Below the pieces are notes generated by a model that was not told the DNA's origin, ran no database searches, and was given only the letters and a program-made list of their open reading frames with translations. Source: Zygnema cylindricum (Eukaryota; Streptophyta; Zygnematophyceae; Zygnematales; Zygnemataceae). From it: DNA of 43,922 nucleotides. The stretch lies in the NCBI GenBank assembly GCA_037447655.1, contig JBBHKE010002708.1, forward strand, positions 199,544-243,465, written 5' to 3'. The number at the start of each line of letters is the position of its first letter. The stretch's first letter is position 1. A program made the position numbers and the translations under genes. Positions 32,545 through 41,408 of the stretch are shown here, in pieces.

Positions 32545-33486
32545 TGTTTTTGACCCATGTGATGGCATTGAAATCTATGCTCTATCCTATTAAGCTGAAC
32601 CTGTGGAGGTTTGAAATACTTGGTGCGGCTGTGGTTTCCGGATGGAATCCCATGGCTTGTTCTCGTTCTACAATTGTTGGTGTTGTCCAGGTTTTCGTTG
32701 CATTATCGAACATCATTCCGGCTGCTCCTTTCCTATATACGTGGCTGTGAGGAAAAGAAACCAGTGTAGGAAGGGCTCGGCGTGGAACTCATGGCTTGTT
32801 GCACCTAAAGAACAGGGAACGGTCGGCTTTTGTCACTGGTGTTGCCATTTGCCCTTTTTTGAGGATCTACTTCACAAAATTTTGAGGGTCTATGATCTAC
32901 TTCTCCAAGATTGTCTTCAAGACGGGAAGCGCGATCAGATTTATCCAATAAGCTCTAACACTATGTGCCCGCGATCCCATTTTTGCTGCATTAAAGACCA
33001 ATGGAGCCCCTAAAATATGTGTAACCTGATTCCAGCTGTCGGTCACCTGTTTTCTTCAATCATCTCTTGGGTGAACATTTTCCAAAACTTATCCCACTGG
33101 TGTGTTTTGGTGTTGTTGTACCCATGAGATTGACTGCACCATTGTAAAAAATGTTTTACTCTTCAAGTCCTAATGCCCTTTTCCTTGTCCGACGAGGGAG
33201 TATCCTTGACATGGCCACCCCGCCACTACCAAATCTACTTTTCCCAAGCTGGCCGGATGAGGGGTCATGATGTTATCCACATTCTGGGGGAGACTCTGGT
33301 GAGATTTGGAAATTGCAGACATTGGAAGCTTTTGGGGATAGAGGTAGTTAAGTTGTTGCACGCGGTGTTTGATGATAGCTCGTGTTTCGGGTGATATCTC
33401 GATGGCTACATAGGATTCCACTTGGTATCCTGCTTTCAAAACAACGTCCAAATCAAAATTGATTCCAGGGAATAGCGTTAAGATCT
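32545..33486 (-). pseudogene. C5 cytosine-DNA methyltransferase domain in gypsy pol
   Basis: Active relatives transfer a methyl group from S-adenosylmethionine to cytosine C5 in DNA. About 314 codons in a single minus-strand frame carry the family motifs in order: I, LTLFPGIN (33480-33456); a VESYVAIEISPE motif II region; IV, VDLVVAGWPCQGYSLVGQG with the catalytic Cys at 33211-33209; VI, LENVHP with the catalytic Glu at 33082-33080; VIII, GSRAHSVRAYW (32977-32945); IX, VEREQAMGF (32671-32645); and a motif X-like IDFNAITWV near 32575. Seven in-frame stops (33172, 33091, 33058, 32899, 32869, 32791, 32584) but no frameshift. It is compact, with a short target-recognition segment. SRAHxxRxYW resembles DNMT3/DRM-type motif VIII, while PCQGYS resembles DNMT1/bacterial enzymes. 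It lies in frame with the protease, so it was probably part of the polyprotein. Confidence 0.9.
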
Positions 33487-33600
33487 AGAGTCATAAATTG
33501 GGAATCGTCAATGACACCACTTATCGGTTGAATTTCTGGTTTTAGGATATGGTTCTTGAAACCTTACACTGGAGGTTAAAAACTGTTTCCTTTAGTTATA
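33487..33600 (-). pseudogene. Gypsy protease-methyltransferase linker
   Basis: Joins protease to methyltransferase. In the shared frame there are stops near 33544, 33526, 33493 and 33487; the +1 frame reads KPEIQPISGVIDDSQFMTL, so the linker frame is uncertain. Confidence 0.55.
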
Positions 33601-34396
33601 AATCTGAGAAATTTTGATCCACTCCTTGCCGAAGTTTCGCCATCTGTAATAATCTGTCATTATATTGCTCTTCCCACTGCTTAGAAATACGGAATTGCTA
33701 GATCTATTCAGCTATATCAGTTGACTTGTCAAAGAGTTTTGCGGGAGTTGTTGTTGCACATACACGGTAACAGCCGGACACAAGAGCATTTGTCTTTCCC
33801 TGATTCCATAAATCTAAAGGAACCACCACCTTGGTCCCTTTGGGATCTTCGGGGTCCTTGACAGTGAACTGCTCCTTCCACACACTCAATCCCATATTCA
33901 ACCGGGTCCACGTAGACATACTTAGCAGAATTTCAAATTGCTTACCTTCTACCACGAAGAAAGGAAGCTGAATCCGGATTCGTTGCCTTGCGTCATTTGA
34001 AAATTCAATCTTCATGGCCTTGATAATTCCATGGACTGGCTGGCTTTCGCTGCTGACGGTACTCAGATATATGTCGCTTGGACAAATTTTTGGTCGGAGC
34101 TCTTGTGGCATCTGCTGTAAAGAAGAGGTGGTGATCAAGTTTGGAAGCTCCTCGGTATCTACCACTATATCTTGATATCCTCCAAAGCCGTTAAGCTTGA
34201 AATTGCAGGTCCAGTTCAAGATGAGAGCCACTGATAACGCCTTGTAATCCCAATCCATTATAGGGGTTTTTGGTTTTGAGGACAAAAGGACGGCTTTAGG
34301 ATGATTTCCCAAAGCTTGTTTTTCCCTCCCCAAATGGATTTCCTCTTCTAGTGCCTGAATAAGAACTACTTCGGGCAGATTAGGAGAAGAGGCCAA
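33601..34396 (-). pseudogene. Gypsy aspartic protease region
   Basis: Minus strand. The retropepsin-like core runs VVDTEELPNLITTSSLQQM (near 34165-34105), then a flap/VHGIIKAMKIEF segment, LPFFVVEGKQFEILL and MSTWTRLN near 33905. The active-site Asp-Thr-Gly reads DTE, so Gly is replaced, and the ILLG motif reads ILLS; both indicate decay. A leader of about 70 residues precedes it. After it, STDIAE is followed by two stops and QFRISKQWEEQYNDRL. It cleaves the polyprotein in active relatives. Confidence 0.78.
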
Positions 34397-34469
34397 AGTC
34401 TTTATGTGGGTGAGGGGCGTAAGACATTATGTTCCTTACCAGCATGACAGGTGGTTTTGAGGAAGAAGG

Positions 34470-35191
34470 TTAGGAGGCGTGCGTATCTTCGTCTGTATCA
34501 TCATCTTTAGCATGAGAATCTACAGTCGGAAAGGGTGTCTCGAGGGTTATCATCCGGATGTTCGGCCCGGTATTTCTCAAATCATTCTTGATCACTTTGC
34601 TTATCAAGGTTCTCCTTTTCCAATTGTTTCTGATTATCTGCCTGAAAATGTTCGAAACCCGGAGGTATTTTCTTTTTAGGGGGTGGAGGAGGTTGAGTTC
34701 GCTTGATGCCGAGGCCGACATCAGTGTTCAAAATTACTGCGCGAGGAGTAAAGGATAATGGTCTAGTCACTTTCCTGTTGTGGTCCGTCTGATCCATTTT
34801 CTGCCTATCTTTTTGTTGCTACGAGGTGGAATCGCGTTGATGCCGACGATTGTCCCCCACTCCCACATTCCAAGCTTCGGACATAAAGGTCTGGGCGTGG
34901 TGAGCCTTTTGAGGTTCCATATCCCAACCCATAACATCATCATCATCTCCACCCGTCGTGGATTTTTGTTCAAGCTCCGCTAGCTTTTGAAATAACTTAT
35001 GTTTCTTCCTTTGAAGTTTCCGATCTGACGTCAGAACAAAGGTCCGGAATGAGGATCCTAGATGCAGGGCAGCGAAATCCTCCGCCAACGCAGCCAAATT
35101 TTGGCTCTGTTGCTGAATAATATTTTCCGGGGTCAACCTGGCCGAAGCTAATGGGGCTCGTTCTGGTTCCTCCATGGTGCGACGCCCCCAT
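34470..35191 (-). pseudogene. Gypsy pol N-terminal / Gag-like coiled region
   Basis: Minus strand. It opens MEEPERAPLASARLTPENI near 35175, a Gln/Leu/Ala-rich stretch (IIQQQSQNLAALAEDFAAL), then KLQRKKHKLFQKLAELEQ (likely coiled coil) and an acidic GGDDDDV run; it passes with frame changes into a Pro/Lys-rich part (PPPPPKKKIPPGF near 34680). This lies between the Gag zinc knuckle and protease. I do not recognise a named domain. Confidence 0.6.
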
Positions 35192-35599
35192 GGGTAGATG
35201 AGCTGGAGGAAGAGCGGATTCACTGCAATTTCCCCTTTAGTTGTGAATAAAGCATACTACATCATCTCTTTAGGTACCCCATTTTTGCGGAAACATTGCC
35301 CTTCAATAAAAACCCCAAAAACCACAAGCTTCACATTTGGAGCCTTCGATGGTATATATATTCCTAATCTTATTAGATGTTTTTGCATCATCAAACTTGG
35401 GAAGTTTTATTTGCCGCAGCTGAGATTTAGACATTTTAGCTGTTCCGCCCCGCGGAGTTTTGACAATAGTTATCTTTGGTCACTGGGGTTTTCTTCTGCC
35501 CCCCTTCTCCTTTGATCCGTTCCTGCTACTTTTGAGTCCTCTCAGCACGTTCCTTCTCCCATTTTTTCTGTTTTAGAGCAAGTTTTGGTTTCAATCTTC
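35192..35599 (-). other. Decayed gypsy Gag-Pol junction, unassigned
   Basis: Continuation of the element between the zinc knuckle (35650) and the next frame (35191). A Lys/Arg-rich stretch (KPKLALKQKKWEKER) follows the knuckle near 35590-35540; after that no domain is recognisable. Confidence 0.5.
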
Positions 35600-36500
35600 T
35601 GCGGTAGTGCTTCCACCCATGACCTCTTTGTTGACAATAAAGGCAATTATAAGGGAAAACTCGGTCATAAGCCCATATTGCGGGTTCTGACCCTTTGGCA
35701 GCCACGTGTTTCTCTGTAAGCTACCGCAAATCTTGAAGTTCAGCCAGTTCCTCCTCATTCAAAAGGGTCTCCCCAAAGGATCTTGCAAAGTTCACTCGGC
35801 CTTTGCCGGTTACAGCTTTCTCCATTGCCTCACTGTAGACGAAGTGGTAATACAACTTCATAGCCACCAAAAAAGTGCCTTTGGTAGAGGGATTAATGTC
35901 CTGAATTTTCTATCCGGCAATCCAATTATCGAGGGCAGTTTGCCCTATCGGCCCGAACGAATTACGGTTAGCTATCAAATACTTAGTGGCCATCGATAGG
36001 AGGTCTATAGTGGGCAGTTTCGTTTTTTGACAGAGGCTAGAGAGTCGATTGAAGAGATTATGTGGAGTTCCATTCTTCAAACACCGGAATTCCGTGAATT
36101 TTTTAATGGCAGACTCATTTTTTTCTGTGTATAGGAGCCTCTATATGTTCAGAATAGAGGTAGAAGGGTTGGGATTTGCGACCATTTGAGTCGCACCCCG
36201 CAAGGCTTGAATAGATTGTAGCTGGTTCACATAAGCTCCTCCATGTACCTGCAGCTTCATATCATCTTTAAAAGTGGCATTTCTAGGGGTTGCCGCCGCT
36301 GGAGCCAAGTCGACTTCTGCTTGTAAAACCGCCGAATCGAGAGTTGGGTCCGAAATCTTGATGCTAGGAGCCATCAAGAGTGGTTCTCGCTCCTTCTAGT
36401 TCGCAAAAGCACCTCCTAAAAGGTAGTTGTCTATCATTGGGAAAAGAGTCGTCTCGAAGTCATCAAAAATGGCTTCGCCACTATATTTATTGATTTTGGA
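35600..36500 (-). pseudogene. Gypsy gag (capsid and zinc knuckle)
   Basis: Minus strand from about 36500: EAIFDDFETTLFPMIDNYLL, a stop, then the frame MMAPSIKISDPTLDSAVLQ (36377), QALRGATQMVANPN, LFNRLSSLC, LLSMATKYLIANRNSFGPIG, TALDNWIAG-stop, NPSTKGTFLVAMKLYYHFVYSE, FGETLLNEEELAELQDL-stop, and the zinc knuckle CLYCQQRGHGWKHY near 35650-35620, whose last Cys reads Tyr. Gag forms the particle around element RNA. Stops after IAG, DLR and NI show loss of function. Confidence 0.75.
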
Positions 36501-36733
36501 TGTAGAATTTGAAAGCTTTAGTCTTAGTAGATGAGGCTATGAGGAGGAAATTAAAGGTGAAATAGAGCAGCAGTTAGGACTGCAATGTCAAACTAGCGCA
36601 GCGTAGCAGCATAGCAGTACACGCTGCATTTTGTATTCATACTGCGCTGCGAAGTCAAACTAGCGCAGCGTAGCAACATAACATTACACGCTGCCTATTT
36701 TTCTGGGTGCACGAAACTAAATTTTCGGAAGAG
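36501..36733 (-). other. Gypsy leader with a 41-bp direct repeat
   Basis: Upstream leader of the gypsy element, AT-rich except for two 41-bp copies (36587-36627 and 36654-36694, three mismatches) of a GCAGCG/CGCTGC-containing sequence that can itself fold (GCAGCGT pairs with ACGCTGC). No PBS was recognised. Confidence 0.65.
36587..36694. repeat. Direct repeat, 2 x 41 bp at 67-bp period
   Basis: Both copies read GTCAAACTAGCGCAGCGTAG at their start and ACACGCTGC at their end. Each can form a 7-bp stem. Confidence 0.88.
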
Positions 36734-37645
36734 TGTTGTTTTGAAAAGTCAGTTTCGTGCGTAACTGCTAATTAGATTTAATATGGAGGTTTGAATAGAT
36801 TCACGGATTGGGAGAGCGAACGGATTGATAATTAAAGTTACGTAAAAGACAAAATTACCAAAAATAACCATAAACAGTTTTGGACCAAAAAGTTCCTATG
36901 TCCTAAAATGACTAAGTCCTACAAATATATAAACAAGAGCTTACTGCTGAATGTACAGAGGCATATCAGCCGTACGCTATCTACCAGCTACCTTTATTAA
37001 TGTTGGTATACCCGAATACTTCAAGGTATGTCAAAGTGGGTAAATCTACACTAATAATTAATTCACAAAAAGACAAATCAATGTTCAACCAAATATTTAC
37101 ATCGACGCTTTCGTAAAATCCGCGTACTAAGTATGAACTTTATTAGTCACTTGAGGACGAAACCACGTTATGAACCGACATGATATACGTACGGTCCACT
37201 TGATACCACATCATCAAAAATGCAATCCTTTGGAAATATCAGCGGACGCCGTCCGCCCTCCAAATGTACCACGGACCACTTGCCGAAATTAAACCCTACC
37301 TTCAAAATATTTTCCGTACCGAACCAGCGTCCTTTGCAATAAATACGCCTCTCGCAAATAAATTACACTTGTCCAAATAAGATGCTCTGTACCTGCGGCG
37401 TACATATTCAACATTTCGTACATTTCACATCAGATCGCTTCGCGATACGCCGTCCATTTGCAAACGTATTCCAAGCCACTCAATCACTCCCTTTAATTTC
37501 AATCGTACAATTACTCCTCTAATCCACAAATCCATTCGAACCTCCATTTGTACCACCACATTATTTCCGGTAATAATCTACGCACGAACCGTTGCGTGCG
37601 CACAAAATGTGGCGTAAGTACAAAACTAACATTTCAAAAACAACA
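36734..37645 (-). mobile_element. Rearranged family X LTR, copy C
   Basis: 37055-37645 is homologous to the right part of LTR X copy B (same strand), ending CAAAAACAACA. 36734-36836 is the same LTR end in inverted orientation (TGTTGTTTTGAAAAG). The piece between (36837-37054) is not clearly related. The result looks like a TIR-bounded 912-bp unit. Flanks AAGAG and CACAT do not match. It cuts off the family B 5' LTR on the right. Confidence 0.7.
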
Positions 37646-37927
37646 CACATGGATGTAGTCGTTCAGAGTGTTTGCCTGCCAGGGTGGCTACATTTCTAAG
37701 GGAAAGTCAAAGTGGGGAATGGTATCCAAATCTCATATTCTAACTTTGCATTCTGTGGTGAAACTCAGCACACAGAAAGTCTTAGTTCACAGCGGTGAAG
37801 CTTTAATGGGGTTCTGATTGTCAATGGGTCAATCATTTAGGTTTATATAAACTTGGAGTCGCCACTATCTAGATTAGCTTCTTTTGATATGCAAATTCTG
37901 TGTGGCAATAGAGCCCATAGAATTTCA
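37646..37927 (+). mobile_element. 5' LTR of element B, 5'-truncated
   Basis: The last 282 bp of the family B LTR, ending CCCATAGAATTTCA. It matches the U5 part of each module in the 3' LTR. The upstream part including the promoter is lost at the junction with LTR X copy C. Confidence 0.88.
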
Positions 37928-37942
37928 GGTTATGGGCCCACC
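37928..37942 (+). promoter_or_regulatory. Primer-binding site, initiator tRNA-Met anticodon arm
   Basis: GGTTATGGGCCCACC starts on the base after the LTR. All 15 nt are complementary to the plant-type initiator tRNA-Met anticodon arm (GGTGGGCCCATAACC, recalled), including the CAU anticodon. The gag ATG (37932) lies inside it. Confidence 0.85.
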
Positions 37943-39653
37943 ATCTAGGGTGCCTATGTTCGATGGAACAGACTTAACTTATTGGGAGTTTACGATGGAT
38001 GGGTTGCTTTTCGAGAAGCACTTATGGGGAATTGTTTCGGGACAAGTGAGATGTCCGCCACCTGGCTTTGGAGGAGCTTACCATAAAGAATCATCTAAGG
38101 CTGCCCAGAATATCAACCAGAGTTCAGATGCAACAAAAGGTGAAGGGAAAAACCTTGTCGTGGAGGGGGAAAAAGGGGAGAAGGGAAAAGGAACACCGAT
38201 GGTGAGGGGAGATAGGCTCTCGGCTATGGTTCCACTTGTGGGGGTTGTAACTCAACCAAAAATTGAAGAAAATGACATAACAAATTGGGAACATAAAAAC
38301 ACTATAGCAAAACGTCTCATTCTTAGATATGTGTCTAAGTCCATAGCTATCACTCTTATAAATCTAACCAAGTCTTCGGAAATTTGGGAAACACTTATTC
38401 AGATTTATATGAGTGAGACTATACAGAGGCAGCAGTTAGTAAAACAAGAAATAGAGGCCTATGTTTATAAAAGCGGTAGCATGATAGAGTTTTGCAATGA
38501 TATTGTTGCGTTATATGTTGAGCTTGTTAGTACGGGATATGTAGAATTTGAGGAGAGAAAGATTAATACACTAAAAATGAAAGTCCTAGATGAGTACGAA
38601 TACATTTTTTACCGTATGCACGGAATGGATGGCTCCTCATGGACTTGGAAGATTACCATGGGGATAATTCTTGTGAGGGAAAGCCCTTTTGAGCTTCGTA
38701 TGGGAAGTGACATGGTGACTGCATTTACAGCTGGTGGTGGTTGGCGAAAGCGTGATGTAAGGACCGGCGGTGACAAGCAAAAGCGTGATGACAGGAAGAA
38801 AGATAAAGGTAAACCTTATCGGAACTTTGGTGGAAAGAGAGGGAGAAAAAAAAAGAGGGGAGCTTTGAAAAAAATGGTTTGCTTCTTTTGTAGAGAACCA
38901 GGTCACTATATAGAGGAGTGTCATCGTTTGGAAGAACTAAGAAGTTGGAGTGTGAATGAGGAGGAAAAAAGCGAAAAGGAGAGAGAGGATGAAAAAATCT
39001 TGGAGCTTTTTCACATCAATAGAATAGAGAAGAGAGAAAAGTACACAGAAATTCCACGAAAGCAACAGTGTGCTTTTGGAGGCATAAGGGAAGTAAAGGG
39101 AACGGAGACATTTGAGGGAGTTAGAAAAAATGAGGGTAATTTTATAGATATGTGGGAAACAAAAAACTGGTCGGAAAGGGAGACTACAACCGATTCCGAG
39201 GAAAGGGGAGAAGTAAATCTAGAGGGGGTTTTAAAGGATAGGGGAGAAGAGGAATATTTAATGAAAGGTTTAGGGGAGGAGAAATATTTTTTGGGAATAA
39301 AAACAGAAAGTGACAGTGGAAAGAAATCGATGGGACAGAGTGAGGAAAGTTCAATTTTTGGGGGTAATGGGTTTGACATCACTAAAGGGAGTGATGGCAC
39401 TTATGAAGGTGTGCCTGTAAAAGGGATAGCATTTCGGTGTGTGTTGCAGATTGGAGATGGGGCTGGTTGTTTGAATTGTAAGAGGGAAATTGGATTTAGT
39501 GTGGATGGAAAAGGGATGTGGATTAAATCTTGGCTCGGATTTTTGAAAAGTGGGATGCTAAATAAAATGTGTGATGTAATTATTATTTCAATTCGTCTAA
39601 TGCACTGTTGTAAATACGAGAGTATTATTCTTAAGTTTATGAAAGGAAAATGA
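37932..39653 (+). CDS. Copia Gag-like protein, intact, with C-terminal extension
   Basis: 573 residues without interruption. I chose the ATG within the PBS because the LTR ends five bases upstream, so the frame's earlier in-frame ATG (37884) lies in the LTR. Residues 1-35 (VPMFDGTDLTYWEFTMDGLL) are the copia Gag entry. Residues 120-260 contain the Gag core (SSEIWETLIQIYMSETIQRQQL, MIEFCNDIVALY). A strongly basic tract (KRDDRKKDKGK, RGRKKKRG) precedes a perfect CX2CX4HX4C zinc knuckle, CFFCREPGHYIEEC, near residues 317-330. About 240 residues follow, first acidic and Glu/Lys-rich, then a Cys-containing tail (CVLQIGDGAGCLNCKREIG) with no protease motif. It should form particles and bind element RNA. 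It is the only long intact ORF in the window. Confidence 0.85.
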   Translation: MGPPSRVPMFDGTDLTYWEFTMDGLLFEKHLWGIVSGQVRCPPPGFGGAYHKESSKAAQNINQSSDATKGEGKNLVVEGEKGEKGKGTPMVRGDRLSAMVPLVGVVTQPKIEENDITNWEHKNTIAKRLILRYVSKSIAITLINLTKSSEIWETLIQIYMSETIQRQQLVKQEIEAYVYKSGSMIEFCNDIVALYVELVSTGYVEFEERKINTLKMKVLDEYEYIFYRMHGMDGSSWTWKITMGIILVRESPFELRMGSDMVTAFTAGGGWRKRDVRTGGDKQKRDDRKKDKGKPYRNFGGKRGRKKKRGALKKMVCFFCREPGHYIEECHRLEELRSWSVNEEEKSEKEREDEKILELFHINRIEKREKYTEIPRKQQCAFGGIREVKGTETFEGVRKNEGNFIDMWETKNWSERETTTDSEERGEVNLEGVLKDRGEEEYLMKGLGEEKYFLGIKTESDSGKKSMGQSEESSIFGGNGFDITKGSDGTYEGVPVKGIAFRCVLQIGDGAGCLNCKREIGFSVDGKGMWIKSWLGFLKSGMLNKMCDVIIISIRLMHCCKYESIILKFMKGK

Positions 39654-39733
39654 AAAAGAAAAAGGAAAAAAAATGGGTGTTTGTTTATTTGTTTGTGGGA
39701 GTTGAAAGGATATAGAATAGAAAATAAGGGGAG
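39654..39733 (+). promoter_or_regulatory. 3' untranslated region and polypurine tract
   Basis: An A-rich stretch after the stop leads to AAAATAAGGGGAG (39721-39733) directly before the LTR start TGTTGATATT. This is the primer for plus-strand DNA synthesis. Confidence 0.85.
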
Positions 39734-40496
39734 TGTTGATATTTGAGTATTTTTCTAGGTCAATATTAAGATAGAAAAAAGCTGAGGGAGTCTGCCTCTA
39801 ACTCCCCTCTCCAAGCCCCCACAGTTGTCGTAATCACTAAAGGCTGGATAAGGAGATAGAGCCATGGTTGCCTAAAGCTCACTCGAAAAGACAAGGGGTG
39901 AACTAGGTAGATTTACCAAAAGGTACTTGACGGACCCAGGAATTGATCCTGGTACCTGCCGTCCATCAAGTCAACCGTAGCCGGTAGCTTTGTCCGTTTA
40001 GTCTAGGACTGGTGCTAAGATATATTGGGTTTGATATGTATTTAAATATGTACTATAGGTTTATCCATTTAACTAGATTACGATTTATAGGGAATAGAAA
40101 ACAATTGTACTATTAGTATCGGACGAAACAAATAGTACGGACATTTGTTTCGACCGTCCGTATTAAATACCGATATCAATTGGACGGCCGTGATTAGCGT
40201 CAACATCGCGGAAAGGACAATTTGGCGGTTTGCGGACTCTGCCACTCCGGATGACACGTGGCAACATCGTACAGTTTACAAAATCTCCAGAACAGAAGAC
40301 AACAAATCCGAATGTGATCAATGTCACATTATGGTGACGTCGTACACTGTCCGTACAGAAAGTACTCTGACATCTGTACTTTATTGTACAGTACAGTCTT
40401 GTGATTGGTCAGTACCTCAGTACTAGGGGTTTTATAGAGGGGTTTAGGACTTAGAATATTTTGGGTAGGGAGCCGCCTCTCCTAGAGAGCATCTTG

Positions 40497-40503
40497 TATA
40501 AAT
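40497..40503 (+). promoter_or_regulatory. TATA box, module 1
   Basis: TATAAAT in CTTGTATAAATGGCAAAC. Equivalent position to the TATA element in the solo LTR at 20087-20093. Confidence 0.65.
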
Positions 40504-40927
40504 GGCAAACTTTGGCCCGCCATATCAATCAACTCAGTTGACCAAATTCATTGATTTTTTTTGCTGCGGACTCAAAGGAGTCAAAGCTACACAGAGGTGT
40601 AGTTGGTTAAAGTGTGTGTCTACTAGGGTGGCTGCATTTCTAAGGGAAAGTCGGAATGTTATTTAAAACTGATATTGTAACTTTGCATTCTGTGGTGAAA
40701 ACAGAAAGTCTTACTTCACAGGGGTGAAGCTTTAATCGGGTTCTGATCGTCAAGGGGTCAATCATTAGGGTTTATATAAACTTGGAGTCGTCACTATCTA
40801 GATTAGCTTCTTTTGATCTGCAAATTCAGTGTGGCAATAAAGCCCACACAGCTTTAGGGGGTTTATAGAGGTGTTTAGGACTTAGAATATTTTGGGTAGG
40901 TAGCCGCCTCTCCCATAGAGCATGTTG

Positions 40928-40934
40928 TATAAAA
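40928..40934 (+). promoter_or_regulatory. TATA box, module 2
   Basis: TATAAAA in GTTGTATAAAAGGCAAAG, 431 bp after module 1's. Confidence 0.65.
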
Positions 40935-41401
40935 GGCAAAGTTTGGCCTGCCATATCAATCAACTCAGTTGACCAAATTCAGTGATTATTTTTGCTGCAG
41001 ACTCACGAGAGTCGAAGCTAGATAGGGGTGTAGTCGGTCAGAGTGTTTGCCTGCCAAGGTGGCTGCATTTCTAAGGGAAAGTCAAAGTGGGGAATGTTAT
41101 CCAAAACTCATATTTTAACTTTGCATTCTGTGGTGAAACTGAGCACACAGAAATTCTTACTTCACAGGGGTGAAGCTTTAATGGGGTTCTGATTGTCAAG
41201 GGTTAATCATTTGGGTTTATATTAATTTGGAGTCAACACTATCTAGATTAGCTTCTTTTGATATGCCAATTATGTGTGGCAATAAAGCCTATAGTATGGC
41301 GGTTATTGTACTTTGTATGCACATTATATAGTGTATGATAATTTTTGTAGGTTTTTAATAATTAGAATTTTTTGGAAGCCCTCTCTCCCAGAGGCATTCT
41401 G

Positions 41402-41408
41402 TATAAAT
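41402..41408 (+). promoter_or_regulatory. TATA box, module 3
   Basis: TATAAAT in TCTGTATAAATTCG, 474 bp after module 2's; this module is the most diverged. Confidence 0.6.

Larger units (their letters stand above)
28572..36733 (-). mobile_element. Ty3/gypsy element with DNA methyltransferase, decayed
   Basis: Minus-strand element read from right to left: leader (36733-36510), gag (36500-35600), N-terminal pol (35190-34470), protease (34396-33600), C5 cytosine methyltransferase (33486-32545), RT (32544-32164 and 30832-29980), RNase H (29830-29560), integrase (29250-28572). The PR-RT-RH-IN order is diagnostic of Ty3/gypsy. A family X solo LTR interrupts RT at 30833-32163. The 3' end is cut inside integrase at 28572 and no own LTR is recognised, so it is truncated at both ends. 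Stops are frequent throughout. Confidence 0.88.

Noticed and set aside
28572-36733. An endogenous pararetrovirus
   Set aside because: Integrase follows RNase H, no movement protein is seen, and the domain order PR-(MTase)-RT-RH-IN is that of Ty3/gypsy.
38637-39400. Minus-strand frames of 95 and 129 codons
   Set aside because: Shadows of the intact Gag-like ORF; its purine-rich coding strand leaves few stops on the opposite strand.
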